A DNA stretch of 64,000 nt, from NCBI GenBank assembly GCA_016201905.1, contig JACQBQ010000036.1, positions 1-64,000 on the forward strand, written 5' to 3'. The position numbers and the translations under genes were made by a program. Source of the DNA: Candidatus Melainabacteria bacterium (GTDB lineage Bacteria; Cyanobacteriota; Vampirovibrionia; 2-02-FULL-35-15). Of the stretch, positions 8,670 through 21,178 are shown one piece after another. Under the pieces are notes generated by a model. The model had not been told where the DNA came from and ran no database searches. It saw nothing but the letters and a program-made list of their open reading frames with translations. Within the stretch, counting starts at the first letter, position 1. Each line of letters starts with the position of its first letter.

Positions 8670-10049
8670 TTACTTACCAATACAAAACTTTGCAAATATA
8701 TTTATAATTACATCCTCATTTATTTTTCTGCCTGAAACTTCATCAAGTTTTGAAATTGCTTTTTTTAGCTCATCAGCAATTAAATCCTCAGACCCATCAT
8801 TTTTATTTGCTAATTCAATTACAAAATCCATTATTGAAGAACACTGGAGCAATAGTTCTTTTTGACGTTGGTTTATATAACAAGTGGAGTTTTGTCCATC
8901 ATGGCTTGTCAGATTTTTTAAATACTTCATTTTTTCAAGCAATAATTTTTTTAACTTATCAAGATTTGTACCGTACTTAGCTGATATAGCAATATCAATG
9001 TTCTGTAAATGCTGTTCATTTATATCTATCAAATCAATTTTGTTTCCTGCAACAATTTTAGGCTTACCATTTAAAATTTCAAAAATCCGTTTTGTATCAT
9101 TATCATTTTTTCTTGTAAGATCTAAAACCAATAAAACAATATCGGAGTTTTCAAGTGCCCATTTACTTCTATCAATACCAAGCCTTTCTGGACTACTTAA
9201 TGATTCTGCTTCTCTAATTCCAGCAGTATCAACAAGAACAAATGGATATCCATCGATAATAATTTTTTCTTCTATGGTGTCTCTTGTGGTGCCGGCTTCA
9301 CTTGTAACAATTGCTCTTTCATTTTCTACAAGCTGATTTAGCAAACTGGATTTTCCTACATTTGGTGCACCAATAATTGAAACCTTAATTCCACTTCGTA
9401 ATATCTGCCCGCTTTCTGAATCCTGAACTAATTGGTTTAATTCAAGATTTATATCGTTTAGCTGTGAAATAATTTTATCTTTTTGAATGGCTGGAACATC
9501 CATAGGAAATTCAATTGCACTCTCAATAGTGGTAATTAAATTGAACAATCTATCCCTGAAACTATTTACCTTCTCTTTTAATGATCCACTTAAAATATCA
9601 GAAGCAGCATAAACTGCTCTTGTAGTGTCTGCATTTATTATTTCGTTTATTGCTTCTGCTTCAGTTAAATCAATGCGGCCGTTAATAAATGCACGAAAAG
9701 TGAACTCACCACCAGAAGCTCTTCTTGCACCGTTTTTTAAACATAGATCTAAAATCATTGAAGAGACCTTGCTGCCACCGTGGCAAAATATTTCAATTAC
9801 ATCTTCTCTTGTAAAACTGTTTGGAGACTTATAAGGAAGAATCACTACCTCATCTAGTGTCTTTTCATTGTCTTTAATATAGCCATGTAAAGCATGCATA
9901 TGTTGTAGGCAAGATTGTGCAGCGTCTTTTGCAAAGAAAAACTTTTTTATAATTTTCCAGCTATCAGGCCCTGAAATACGGATAGCTGCTATAGAACCAA
10001 CTCCTGGCGAGGTACAGATAGCACAAATTGTGTCAGAGAGATTAAACAT
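8670..10049 (-). CDS. mnmE: tRNA modification GTPase MnmE
   Basis: A 459-aa MnmE (TrmE), which with MnmG adds the carboxymethylaminomethyl group at U34 of certain tRNAs. The N-terminal tetrahydrofolate-binding domain (1-120), helical domain and inserted G domain are all present: P-loop GAPNVGKSS at 227-235, DTAGIRE near 272, NKID near 330. It ends CIGK, retaining the conserved C-terminal Cys (usual CxGK). It lies 49 bp downstream of the GAF-GGDEF gene on the same strand. MnmA at 34761 acts on the same wobble uridine. Confidence 0.97.
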   Translation of the reverse strand: MFNLSDTICAICTSPGVGSIAAIRISGPDSWKIIKKFFFAKDAAQSCLQHMHALHGYIKDNEKTLDEVVILPYKSPNSFTREDVIEIFCHGGSKVSSMILDLCLKNGARRASGGEFTFRAFINGRIDLTEAEAINEIINADTTRAVYAASDILSGSLKEKVNSFRDRLFNLITTIESAIEFPMDVPAIQKDKIISQLNDINLELNQLVQDSESGQILRSGIKVSIIGAPNVGKSSLLNQLVENERAIVTSEAGTTRDTIEEKIIIDGYPFVLVDTAGIREAESLSSPERLGIDRSKWALENSDIVLLVLDLTRKNDNDTKRIFEILNGKPKIVAGNKIDLIDINEQHLQNIDIAISAKYGTNLDKLKKLLLEKMKYLKNLTSHDGQNSTCYINQRQKELLLQCSSIMDFVIELANKNDGSEDLIADELKKAISKLDEVSGRKINEDVIINIFAKFCIGK

Positions 10050-10098
10050 TGCAGAGATCGATTATATAACATTGATAAAGGCAATTCACGAATTGCCT

Positions 10099-12738
10099 TT
10101 ACTCCTTTTCTCTGCTTATGGGTTTTTGATCAATAGATCCTAGATTATCTAATATTCTTGAAGATGTAACTCTGTTTCTTCCTTCTTTTTTTGAAATGTA
10201 CATGGTGTCATCAGCTAGTTTCATAATAGCTTCTTTATTTCGTTCTTCATGCGGAGTGCCTGATACACCAATGCTAGCATTTAGTGGACCCCATTGTGGA
10301 TGAATAGTTCTATTCAGGGTATCTAAAATTCTTTTTGCAATTATTTCAGCTGCTTCAAGTTTTGTTTCTGGTAGTAGAGCTGAAAACTCATCTCCACCAT
10401 ATCTTGCAACAATATCCATTTGCCTTAAACACTGGGTTAGTTTTCCTGCTACAAGTGTAATTGCCTCATCGCCTGCTTTATGACCATATTTGTCATTTAT
10501 TGATTTTAAGTGATCAAGGTCAATCATTATCACTGACAAGTCAGAGCCTGTTCTTTTTGCACGTTCCGTTTCATGATGAAGAGCAGTAAGAAAGTAGGCG
10601 TGATTAAAAAGCCCGGTTAAGCTGTCTCGCTGAGCCTGATACTGTACTTTTGTAAATAGATCTGCATTTAAAACTGCAACTGATGCTTCTGATGCAACCC
10701 TTTTTGCAAACTCAATTTCGTTTTGGGTAAATCTTCTATTTCTGTCACATTGATGAATGCAGAGAGAACCAATTACCTGACCAGCTGCAACTAATGGAAC
10801 TCCAAGGAAACTTTTTATTTTAATGGTTTCTAGAATTATCCCAAGAAGATTTTTTGAGTTTTTATATCTTCCTGGCACATCAGTAATATGAAGAGTTGAA
10901 TTTGCACGATCTACATCAGGAAGTTTGTTTAATGATTCAAGCCACTCCTGCTCAAACTCTAAAATCAAGTCTGCTGCCTTATCTATGTTTTGTTCTTTGT
11001 TTAAATATTCCTGCTCTGTAGCAAGTACAGTAAGAGGATTTATGCTTCTCAATCTTCTAATAAAACATCTGCTCACTCCTAAAGTTTCTCCCAGGTCATG
11101 TGCAGCTCTTGCCATAACTGTAGATAAATCCAAGCTGTCACGTATAGCTGTGCTTACCTGGTGAAGGAGATTCATTTGTCTTTCTGTCTGTTGTACATGC
11201 TGATAGAGTTCAGCCTGTGATAATGCCATTTCTACCTGGTCAGTAATTGCTTCAAGAAGCTGTACTTCAGAGCTTGTCCAAAGTCTTTGCTGTTCAAAGT
11301 GTGCTAACACTAAAATACCAATTGTCTTATTGCCTTTATTTAGTGAGCAAGCAAGATATGATTTACAATCAGTTTTATTGATTAGTTCCTGATGTTTACC
11401 AAAATTATGGGATAACAAATCTGGAATTGCAATGCTTTGTGCTATAGGATCTGGTAGTAGAGGACTATCAACTGTATTAATCGGCAGTAGTGCCACTTTG
11501 TTTTTATATTCTTCATTTGTAGCCCAGATTGATTTTTCTGTAAAACCTGATTCAGCTTCTTTCTGTAAAAATGCACCACAGGCATTTACACCAAAAACTT
11601 GTCCAACTTCTCTTGCGGTTTTTTCAAGTACTCCTTCTACTTCCAGGGTGTCACGAATCATTGTCGTAATTGAGTTTAATAAAAACTCTCTTTGAGCTGT
11701 TGAAAGACTTTCTTCATAAAGATTTGCCTGATTTAAAATAACAGCAAGCTGACCAGCTATGTCCTGGGCAATTCTTAAATCTTCATTGCTTACTGAAGAA
11801 AAAGGAGAAGAGCTTACTAATATGATTGAACCGAGAAGTTCGTTTCTAATAAGCACTGGTAAAATGCAAAATACTGAGGGCTGTTTTGAGCCGAGAAACA
11901 CCCGACTTATTTTTCTAATGTTTTTGTTTCTGTAGGTAAGGTATTGGTTTTTATATAAAAGCTTTACAATTGGATTTTTGCTGCTTGCTTTATGAGTAAA
12001 TCCTTTTAGTGAGTGATTTTTTTCAAGAACAATTTCTTGGGCAATTTCAAGTCTTCTTTCCTGGGATGCCCATTTTACAAAATAAATATCCTCCAATTTT
12101 AAAAAGTTGTACAGCTCTCTAAGAACTATTTCAATGGCTTTTTCTGGTTTTAATATACCGCGCAGAGAATTTGAGAGCTTGGATAAAAGTTTTAAACGGT
12201 AATCCTTGGTTAATACCTGATTTCCCAAGTCTGCTTCTTCCATTATTTTTGAAATGTAATTTAAAACAAATAATAAAATCTTTTTTTCTTCGTCCAGATT
12301 TATGAGTTTTGGATTTGTGATCAAGACAATTCCATATAGTTGTTTTGTATTTGAGGATAAAATTGGATAAACGTAAGTGTTTAAATCTGCCTCAGAAAGT
12401 TTTTTTACATTTAACTCTGAAAGAGGGATGAGACTGTTGTGATATTTTGTTTGGCTTGCATCGATTTGTTCAGCAATGGTTTCAAGCATTGCTCCAAGTA
12501 AGGCATGCTGCTTTGCACCTGATTTTGAATTGACCAGGTTTATTTCCTGATTGACAAAGTTTGCATAAACTGCAATTGTTTCAATTTCTAAAAGAGACTG
12601 AACAAAATTAATTAGAGTAACAATTTGTTCTTTTGCATCGAGCGAGCTCCCCTGAAGTTCAAGAATTTTATTTAATAAAATAGATTTAAAATCTTTGTTT
12701 GATTTATTGCTTTCTGGTTTTGAATGTTCTTTTTCCAT
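10099..12738 (-). CDS. multi-GAF diguanylate cyclase (GGDEF)
   Basis: An 879-aa signalling protein: several GAF-type sensory domains (roughly 30-180, 190-340, 350-510 and 525-700) followed by a C-terminal GGDEF domain. The catalytic motif YGGDEF lies near residue 783 and is preceded by RQMD, which has the position of the RxxD inhibitory site for product feedback. It should make cyclic di-GMP in response to a small ligand or redox/light cue bound by the GAF domains. There is no membrane segment, so it is cytoplasmic. No EAL domain is present. Confidence 0.92.
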   Translation of the reverse strand: MEKEHSKPESNKSNKDFKSILLNKILELQGSSLDAKEQIVTLINFVQSLLEIETIAVYANFVNQEINLVNSKSGAKQHALLGAMLETIAEQIDASQTKYHNSLIPLSELNVKKLSEADLNTYVYPILSSNTKQLYGIVLITNPKLINLDEEKKILLFVLNYISKIMEEADLGNQVLTKDYRLKLLSKLSNSLRGILKPEKAIEIVLRELYNFLKLEDIYFVKWASQERRLEIAQEIVLEKNHSLKGFTHKASSKNPIVKLLYKNQYLTYRNKNIRKISRVFLGSKQPSVFCILPVLIRNELLGSIILVSSSPFSSVSNEDLRIAQDIAGQLAVILNQANLYEESLSTAQREFLLNSITTMIRDTLEVEGVLEKTAREVGQVFGVNACGAFLQKEAESGFTEKSIWATNEEYKNKVALLPINTVDSPLLPDPIAQSIAIPDLLSHNFGKHQELINKTDCKSYLACSLNKGNKTIGILVLAHFEQQRLWTSSEVQLLEAITDQVEMALSQAELYQHVQQTERQMNLLHQVSTAIRDSLDLSTVMARAAHDLGETLGVSRCFIRRLRSINPLTVLATEQEYLNKEQNIDKAADLILEFEQEWLESLNKLPDVDRANSTLHITDVPGRYKNSKNLLGIILETIKIKSFLGVPLVAAGQVIGSLCIHQCDRNRRFTQNEIEFAKRVASEASVAVLNADLFTKVQYQAQRDSLTGLFNHAYFLTALHHETERAKRTGSDLSVIMIDLDHLKSINDKYGHKAGDEAITLVAGKLTQCLRQMDIVARYGGDEFSALLPETKLEAAEIIAKRILDTLNRTIHPQWGPLNASIGVSGTPHEERNKEAIMKLADDTMYISKKEGRNRVTSSRILDNLGSIDQKPISREKE

Positions 12739-12875
12739 ACTTCTAAAATCTTGATTCTCTAAAATATTTCATGCCACAGTTAGGGTTTGATTAATCACTT
12801 TATGCTACTAACACGTTATACTATGTTTTTGTGCTTTGGATAGGGTCTTAAAGATAGTTAACATACTGGGAACTT

Positions 12876-14255
12876 ATGAAAGACAAGCTTTTAGAAATAA
12901 TAAAAAAACATAAAAACAAGGTTGATTTTTTAGAAGTAAGAATAGAAAACAGTGATACTACTCAGATAAAGTTTTTTGGCTTAACATTGGATAACTTAAA
13001 TGTTTCAAAATCAAATGGCGGTTATGTCAGAGCTTGCTATAAAGGTGCCTGGGTTTTTTGTTCATTTAATGATATTGAAAATATTGAAAAATATACTCAT
13101 GAAGCAATTCAACAGTCTCTCTTACTTGGTGGTGCTGGTAATGAAAAAACAAACTTAGCACTGGTTAAGCCAGTTAATGCTATCTGTCCGATAAATCTTT
13201 CAGGAAAAGATCCAAGAAAAATTCCTCTAAACAAAAAAGTAGAACTTTTTGCTCATTACAATGATTTATTAAATTCTTATTCTGATAAGGTGACTGCTTC
13301 AACTGCAAGATACTTTGAGAAAACACAGAATGTAATCCTTGCAAATTCAGAAAGCACATGTATTGAACATGGATGGCTGGATATGGAAGCAAGATTTTCA
13401 GCAACCAGTCAGAAAAATGGAGCTGTTCAGGTGGCTCAAGAATCACTAGGCTCTCGAAAAGGTTTTGAAGAGATTGAAAATTTGGATAAGAGAGTTAAAG
13501 CTACAGCAAAAAGATCAGTTGATCAACTTAACTTGAAATCACCAAAAGCCGGTACCTATACAGTAGTAATAGATCCAATACTTACAGGACTCTTTGTCCA
13601 TGAGGCATTTGGACATCTATCTGAAGGTGACTTTATCTTTGATAATGTTAAGATGCAGGAGTTTATGGTTTTTGGAAAAAAGTTTGGCGGGAAGTTCTTA
13701 AATATACTAGATGGAGCAAAGATACCTAATCACAGGGGCTCTTTTTTATTTGATGATGAAGGAACACCAACTCAGGATACTTATCTGATTAAAGAAGGGA
13801 TTTTAGTTGGTAGATTACACAGTCGTGAGACAGCAGGAAAATTAAATGAAAAACCTACAGGAAATGCACGCTGTCTAGATTATAGATTTCCACCGATAGT
13901 TAGAATGACCAATACCTGGATTGAAGCACAAAATAATTCTCCAGGTGATCTTATTTCAGATATAAAACTTGGCATCTGGGCTGGAAACTGGCTTGGCGGG
14001 CAGACCAATGGTGAAATGTTTACCTTTGCAAGTGGTGAAGCAAGAATGATTAGAAATGGAAAACTTGAAGAGTGGGTAAAAGATGTAAATCTGACTGGAA
14101 ATGTTTTTCAGACTTTAAAAGATATTGATGGAATTGCAAACGATATGTACTGGGATGAATCAGGCGGATGTGGAAAGAGTGGTCAAAGCAGCTTGCCAGT
14201 AGGAGTTGGTGGACCTTCTATTAGAATTAAAAATGTTGTAGTGCCGGGTGAATAA
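12876..14255 (+). CDS. TldD-family metalloprotease
   Basis: A 459-aa member of the TldD/PmbA family, metalloproteases that degrade unfolded peptides and process modified peptides. The zinc motif HEAFGH (HExxxH) lies at about residues 242-247 within LFVHEAFGHLSEGDF, and the C-terminal barrel contains NARCLDYRFPPIVRMTNTW. The usual TldE partner is not in the window. A -10-like TATACT (12817-12822) precedes the gene. Confidence 0.93.
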   Translation: MKDKLLEIIKKHKNKVDFLEVRIENSDTTQIKFFGLTLDNLNVSKSNGGYVRACYKGAWVFCSFNDIENIEKYTHEAIQQSLLLGGAGNEKTNLALVKPVNAICPINLSGKDPRKIPLNKKVELFAHYNDLLNSYSDKVTASTARYFEKTQNVILANSESTCIEHGWLDMEARFSATSQKNGAVQVAQESLGSRKGFEEIENLDKRVKATAKRSVDQLNLKSPKAGTYTVVIDPILTGLFVHEAFGHLSEGDFIFDNVKMQEFMVFGKKFGGKFLNILDGAKIPNHRGSFLFDDEGTPTQDTYLIKEGILVGRLHSRETAGKLNEKPTGNARCLDYRFPPIVRMTNTWIEAQNNSPGDLISDIKLGIWAGNWLGGQTNGEMFTFASGEARMIRNGKLEEWVKDVNLTGNVFQTLKDIDGIANDMYWDESGGCGKSGQSSLPVGVGGPSIRIKNVVVPGE

Positions 14256-14335
14256 CTGTGTTAAATCAAACAAAAAAATCTTTGAAACACAGATAAAAAT
14301 TCAAAAAGTATAAATTTAAATTTCATGTTTTATCC

Positions 14336-15346
14336 TCATTTTGAAATTTGTGCTTTTAGTTCTTTTGCTCCATTTCCTATAAGCTGAATGTCCTTAGCAA
14401 ATCTGCCGGCAAATTGACCAACACCAGTAATAAGTTTTCTTCCAAACGGAAGCTTTAAGAGCCTGCCTAAAATTGGAATTCCATGTAAAAACTCTGCTCC
14501 ATAATCAATAATTGTTCCTAGCATAGCTACTCCATCAAAAACCCATGACGGTGTGCTTCCACCAATTGATATAAGTGTTCCTACCCATCCAACAGCAGTT
14601 TCTTCATTTTCAGTTAAATTTGAACATGCAGAAATAGGATCTTTATGCCCGCTTACTTTTGCTTTAATATATTTTTCTAAGTTACCTTTAAAATTTTCAT
14701 CTGCAAAGCTTCGTAAATAACCATTTACAGCTTCCTCGTCAATTTTTATACCTTTCCATTTACAAAAGCCCTTCATAAGCCAGCCTGCTTCAGAGCTCAT
14801 ATTTCTAAATTCACCGGTAACTATACCGCCAATGCCAGTAATTATTTTTTCTACTGGTGCTAATTCTTCAGGCTTTTTCTCACGATTTGCATCTACTCTT
14901 TTCTTTAATTCTGCCTCAACTTTCTTTTCAACTTCTGTATCAAGCTCTTCCTGTGTGTAAACCCGAGCTGAATCATCTAGTGAAACTCTTTTTAATATTT
15001 CCTCTAATCCTCTTTTGTTTTCAGGATCTATTTCCAATCCTTGCTCCAGCATTCTTGTAATTGTATCTAGAAGTTGTTTTTCTACTGGGCTTGCTTGACC
15101 ATTTAATGCACCAACAAATTCTTTAAGTTCAGATAATTGACCTGCACCAAAAAGACTTTGTGAAGCACCGCTATCTGCAACAGTTCGTGCTACTGTTTCA
15201 GTTACTGACGAAGCTTTTGCAACTATTTCTCCAGCCTGTTCTACAGTATTCACAACTGCCGCTGAATTAGAAAGATGCCCGAGCAAACCTTTCGCCAGTT
15301 GAGTTAATCGGGGTACATTGGCCACAACTACTTGTTCAAGAGTCAT
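14336..15346 (-). CDS. hypothetical protein, 336 aa
   Basis: I do not recognise this protein. The N-terminal 80 residues are rich in Ala/Val/Ser helices, residues 110-165 are strongly charged and probably coiled coil (Glu/Lys-rich around VEKKVEAELKKRVDANREKK), and the C-terminal half has hydrophobic, Gly-rich segments (VGWVGTLISIGGSTPSWVFD, IPILGRLLKLPFGRKLITGV) that could associate with membranes. No signal peptide. It stands alone, converging with tldD. Confidence 0.65.
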   Translation of the reverse strand: MTLEQVVVANVPRLTQLAKGLLGHLSNSAAVVNTVEQAGEIVAKASSVTETVARTVADSGASQSLFGAGQLSELKEFVGALNGQASPVEKQLLDTITRMLEQGLEIDPENKRGLEEILKRVSLDDSARVYTQEELDTEVEKKVEAELKKRVDANREKKPEELAPVEKIITGIGGIVTGEFRNMSSEAGWLMKGFCKWKGIKIDEEAVNGYLRSFADENFKGNLEKYIKAKVSGHKDPISACSNLTENEETAVGWVGTLISIGGSTPSWVFDGVAMLGTIIDYGAEFLHGIPILGRLLKLPFGRKLITGVGQFAGRFAKDIQLIGNGAKELKAQISK

Positions 15347-15470
15347 TTTTTCCTTCTTTATTTTTCTTAAATAATTTTCTTTATATAATCAGAAAGCCCT
15401 TTTACAAGCTTCTATAACTACAAAGCAACGTTAAGAAAATATTTGATAAAGGGATGGTTAAGAACTTTAG

Positions 15471-18109
<2,639 letters not shown>

Positions 18110-18113
18110 GCTT

Positions 18114-19271
18114 TTATTTAACCATTTTACATATTTCATTGACTTCATCTATGCCTTCTCTAAGCCTTGAAATATCTACAAAAGTAGGAACATGAGAATG
18201 AAAATAATCGCGCTGTCTGTTTCCGTAGTTTATTAGTTTTTCTCTTTGTTCTTGGCTAATTGGGTACTTATCAGGATTTTGTAAAATTAGCCAGATTTTT
18301 TCAAGCCTTGGAGTTTCTTCAGCAGCATATAAATCTCTCTTAAGATGATCAATATCAGGCTTACTAAAAGACCATTTATATAATTTATCTAAAGATTTCG
18401 CTTGTTCATTAATGTAAGTTGCCATTGCTGCTTTTTTACCATTTTCTACTGTTCCAGATATTTCATGTTCACTAAGTACTTTTACAATTCCTTTTGCTGT
18501 GTCAACATATGGTCCACTTAGAGATGGTACTTGAATTTCTTCTTGCATTTTTTTAATTAAATCTTTCAAGCAGTTTAAAAGCACATCTGATGCAGCTTTT
18601 GACTTTTCTCCTATTTTTGCAAGTGCTCCTGTTGTTTCTATTAACACAAGACTTGGTATGTGAATATCTACAATGCTAGCTTTAGACCTTTGATCTAATT
18701 CTTTTTCGAAAATATTTTTTAACACAGGGATAAACTCTTCATTTTTTGAACTTCCAGCAACTTTAACAGCAGAAAGAAAACCACAAATACCATGATCAAA
18801 AGAATATGGGTCTTTTTCTAAAACACTCTTAATAATTTGAATTACTTCTTTTGGTAAGTTTTCACCATACTCACTAAGCTTATCTAGAACAATTTCACGC
18901 ACTTCTTCATTTTCTTCATATGTAGGACTATTAATTATATTTGCAAGTTCAAGTGGTCCAAGGTTTTCTAAATCCAAACCATATTTTCTTTTAAGTTCAT
19001 CTTCTCTAGAACATACTTGTTCTAATTCATTAATGCTTTGATGAAGCAAGCTAGGACGATTTCTAAAAATATGAAACTTTAATTCTGAAGTTGGATCATC
19101 AGGAAATTCTACAAAGAACTCATCTTTTTTATCTTTTGTAGGGTCACAAATTATGCCTTTTCCATACTTAGGATGTTTAACAACATCATATCTTCTTAAT
19201 TTGCTAGGATCAATTTGGTTTTTAAAAAATCTTGTGGGCAAATATCCTAACAATTTAGTAGCTAGACTCAT
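18114..19271 (-). CDS. hypothetical protein, Tudor/SH3-like plus HEAT-like helices
   Basis: A 385-aa protein. Residues about 27-70 (YDVVKHPKYGKGIICD followed by FFVEFPDD) resemble the small beta-barrel found at the end of UvrD/PcrA helicases and in CarD-like proteins, which often contacts RNA polymerase. The rest is helical with HEAT-like spacing. No enzyme motif, signal peptide or membrane helix. It converges with the methyltransferase gene (4-bp gap). The role is unknown; a polymerase- or DNA-associated adaptor is one guess. Confidence 0.6.
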   Translation of the reverse strand: MSLATKLLGYLPTRFFKNQIDPSKLRRYDVVKHPKYGKGIICDPTKDKKDEFFVEFPDDPTSELKFHIFRNRPSLLHQSINELEQVCSREDELKRKYGLDLENLGPLELANIINSPTYEENEEVREIVLDKLSEYGENLPKEVIQIIKSVLEKDPYSFDHGICGFLSAVKVAGSSKNEEFIPVLKNIFEKELDQRSKASIVDIHIPSLVLIETTGALAKIGEKSKAASDVLLNCLKDLIKKMQEEIQVPSLSGPYVDTAKGIVKVLSEHEISGTVENGKKAAMATYINEQAKSLDKLYKWSFSKPDIDHLKRDLYAAEETPRLEKIWLILQNPDKYPISQEQREKLINYGNRQRDYFHSHVPTFVDISRLREGIDEVNEICKMVK

Positions 19272-19434
19272 AAATATCTCCTTAGTAAGTACTTCTGTTA
19301 AGAGTAGCTCTGGCTAGGAGTAAAATCAATATCACAATACAAGTAAACTATTAAATTATCCTTATGAATTCCTAAATTAAAAGAAGCTTGGTAAATGATT
19401 TATCTAATCAACCTTAAAGAAAATAACTAAACAT

Positions 19435-20379
19435 ATGAGACCAGTTGCTGCTATAACATATTCTTTTTTAAACCGATATGGTCTATGGACAATGGCCGAA
19501 TTCGTACGAACAGTAAATGAGCAAGGTGGTCAGTCAAAAAATGGTAAGGAGCATAATTATTTCAATACTTTAAGAGGTCTAGCTCAATGGATTATAAGCC
19601 CTATTACAAGGGAGGAAATTAATAGAGCTGTTAGAAATAGTGTTATTTATCGAGATGGAGATCGTCTTGATCCTTTTACAAGGAGGGTATCCAAAAGATT
19701 TGGGATACAAGCTCAAAGAATTAAAACACTGATATCAAGGAGTCCGTTATCAGAGCAGGAATTAAAAATTTTTGATGCTGCTTCTAATCATGGGCATATT
19801 ACAGAGGAGCTGGAGCAAAAGATTAAAAGATATACAGGGATGGATATATTTAATGAAGTGATTCAGTCTGCATGGAAAGAGGCGGTAGAAAGGTTTCAAA
19901 AAATTGGCTGCAATGATTACAATTTTGTTCATGGGAATATTTTGCTTGGAAGCTCTTATAAAGGATTACCACGGGATAACAATCTAGTAATTTGCACAGG
20001 TGTAATGGGACACTTTAGAACATATCAAATAGTTCAATTATTAGATAACTTAGCTTCAACGCTTGATAATTCAGACAACTCAAGAATAATAATTAGCTTT
20101 CCTGTTATTTCTCAGGATTATGATAGCTCTGGACTTATAGTAAGTACGGATGAATTTGGAAATATTTTGCCAAAACCTAGAAGGGAAGAAGATGGAATAA
20201 AATATGTTCTTGAAAGAAGCAGGATGACAAATTTTGAATTTAGAAGATATGAAAAGAATGATATCTTAAAATTAATTCAACAAAATAAAAGACTTGAAAT
20301 AGCAGATACTATTGAGCCTTCAGAAGAACTTTGTAATATTTATTTGTGCTTGAAAAGAAAACCTACAAACAAAATTTAA
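19435..20379 (+). CDS. putative methyltransferase-like protein 1
   Basis: A 314-aa protein that looks like a divergent class I SAM-dependent methyltransferase. FDAASNHGHITEELEQ ... KRYTGMDIF aligns with the SAM-binding region of its neighbour (LEIACHNGNLLDAM ... KRYTGLDVS), and both then have a DNNLVICTG/DNNLIVCSG strand. The glycine-rich motif I is degenerate here. An N-terminal extension of about 110 residues is not found in the neighbour. Start ATG 19435 has no ribosome-binding site. Substrate unknown. Confidence 0.6.
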   Translation: MRPVAAITYSFLNRYGLWTMAEFVRTVNEQGGQSKNGKEHNYFNTLRGLAQWIISPITREEINRAVRNSVIYRDGDRLDPFTRRVSKRFGIQAQRIKTLISRSPLSEQELKIFDAASNHGHITEELEQKIKRYTGMDIFNEVIQSAWKEAVERFQKIGCNDYNFVHGNILLGSSYKGLPRDNNLVICTGVMGHFRTYQIVQLLDNLASTLDNSDNSRIIISFPVISQDYDSSGLIVSTDEFGNILPKPRREEDGIKYVLERSRMTNFEFRRYEKNDILKLIQQNKRLEIADTIEPSEELCNIYLCLKRKPTNKI

Positions 20380-20383
20380 GCTT

Positions 20384-21178
20384 ATGGATGTAAAAAGTAT
20401 CTCACGATTGTGTTCAGAATATAGATATAGTAAGAATTATAAACATTGGGCTAATTGTGCTGGATGGAATGCGCCAAGAGTAATTTCAAAACTAATTTTA
20501 AATGGAGACTTGCAAAATGAACCCCTAAATATTTTAGAAATAGCATGCCACAATGGTAATTTGCTTGATGCAATGTATCGTATTCCAGACTTAAAAAATA
20601 AAATAAAAAGATATACTGGGCTTGATGTCTCAAGAGATGCATTAAATAAAGCAAGAAATAAATACCCTAACCACACGTTTATAGAAACCAATGTATTAGT
20701 TGAAGAACTGTCTAGTAATGAAAAAGTTTTAAACGATAATAATTTAATAGTATGCTCGGGATTGTTTGACTATCTTGGACCAGTGGATATAAAACGAGTA
20801 TTAAAACTAATTGAAACTAAGCTTTTAAAAGATAAACTTGCTAGAGTTTATCTTAATTACCCAACTACACTTCCTATATATAGCATTGCAGTAAATAACC
20901 CATTGAAAGCAGCAGAGTCATTTTATAAAGAATATGATGAATACTATGGTGGAGCACCTTTTGAAGAAGATAACGTGCAATGCATTGTTAGCACAAAGAA
21001 CCCAGTATGTTTTTATAGATATGCTCTTAGTGAGTTCTCAAAGTTGCTTGATTCTATAAACTTTGAAATAGTTACCAGTAATTCACAAAGCTCTTTGCCT
21101 AAACGACCTAATGACAATGTCATCGCTGGAATGCGAGCATATAATCATATTTGCTTGAAGAAAAAAGAATGTTTATAA
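20384..21178 (+). CDS. putative SAM-dependent methyltransferase 2
   Basis: A 264-aa class I methyltransferase-like protein, 4 bp after and paralogous to the preceding gene. Residues about 47-75 (LNILEIACHNGNLLDAMYRI, then IKRYTGLDVSRDAL) form SAM motifs I and II, and DNNLIVCSGLFDYL is motif IV-like. The pair is co-transcribed and could form a heterodimer or modify the same molecule. The 3' end overlaps the convergent dehydrogenase by 6 bp. Confidence 0.7.
   Translation: MDVKSISRLCSEYRYSKNYKHWANCAGWNAPRVISKLILNGDLQNEPLNILEIACHNGNLLDAMYRIPDLKNKIKRYTGLDVSRDALNKARNKYPNHTFIETNVLVEELSSNEKVLNDNNLIVCSGLFDYLGPVDIKRVLKLIETKLLKDKLARVYLNYPTTLPIYSIAVNNPLKAAESFYKEYDEYYGGAPFEEDNVQCIVSTKNPVCFYRYALSEFSKLLDSINFEIVTSNSQSSLPKRPNDNVIAGMRAYNHICLKKKECL

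Noticed and set aside
14256-14335. Terminator between tldD and the convergent gene (CTGTGTT / AACACAG)
   Set aside because: The loop is over 20 bases and no T-run follows.
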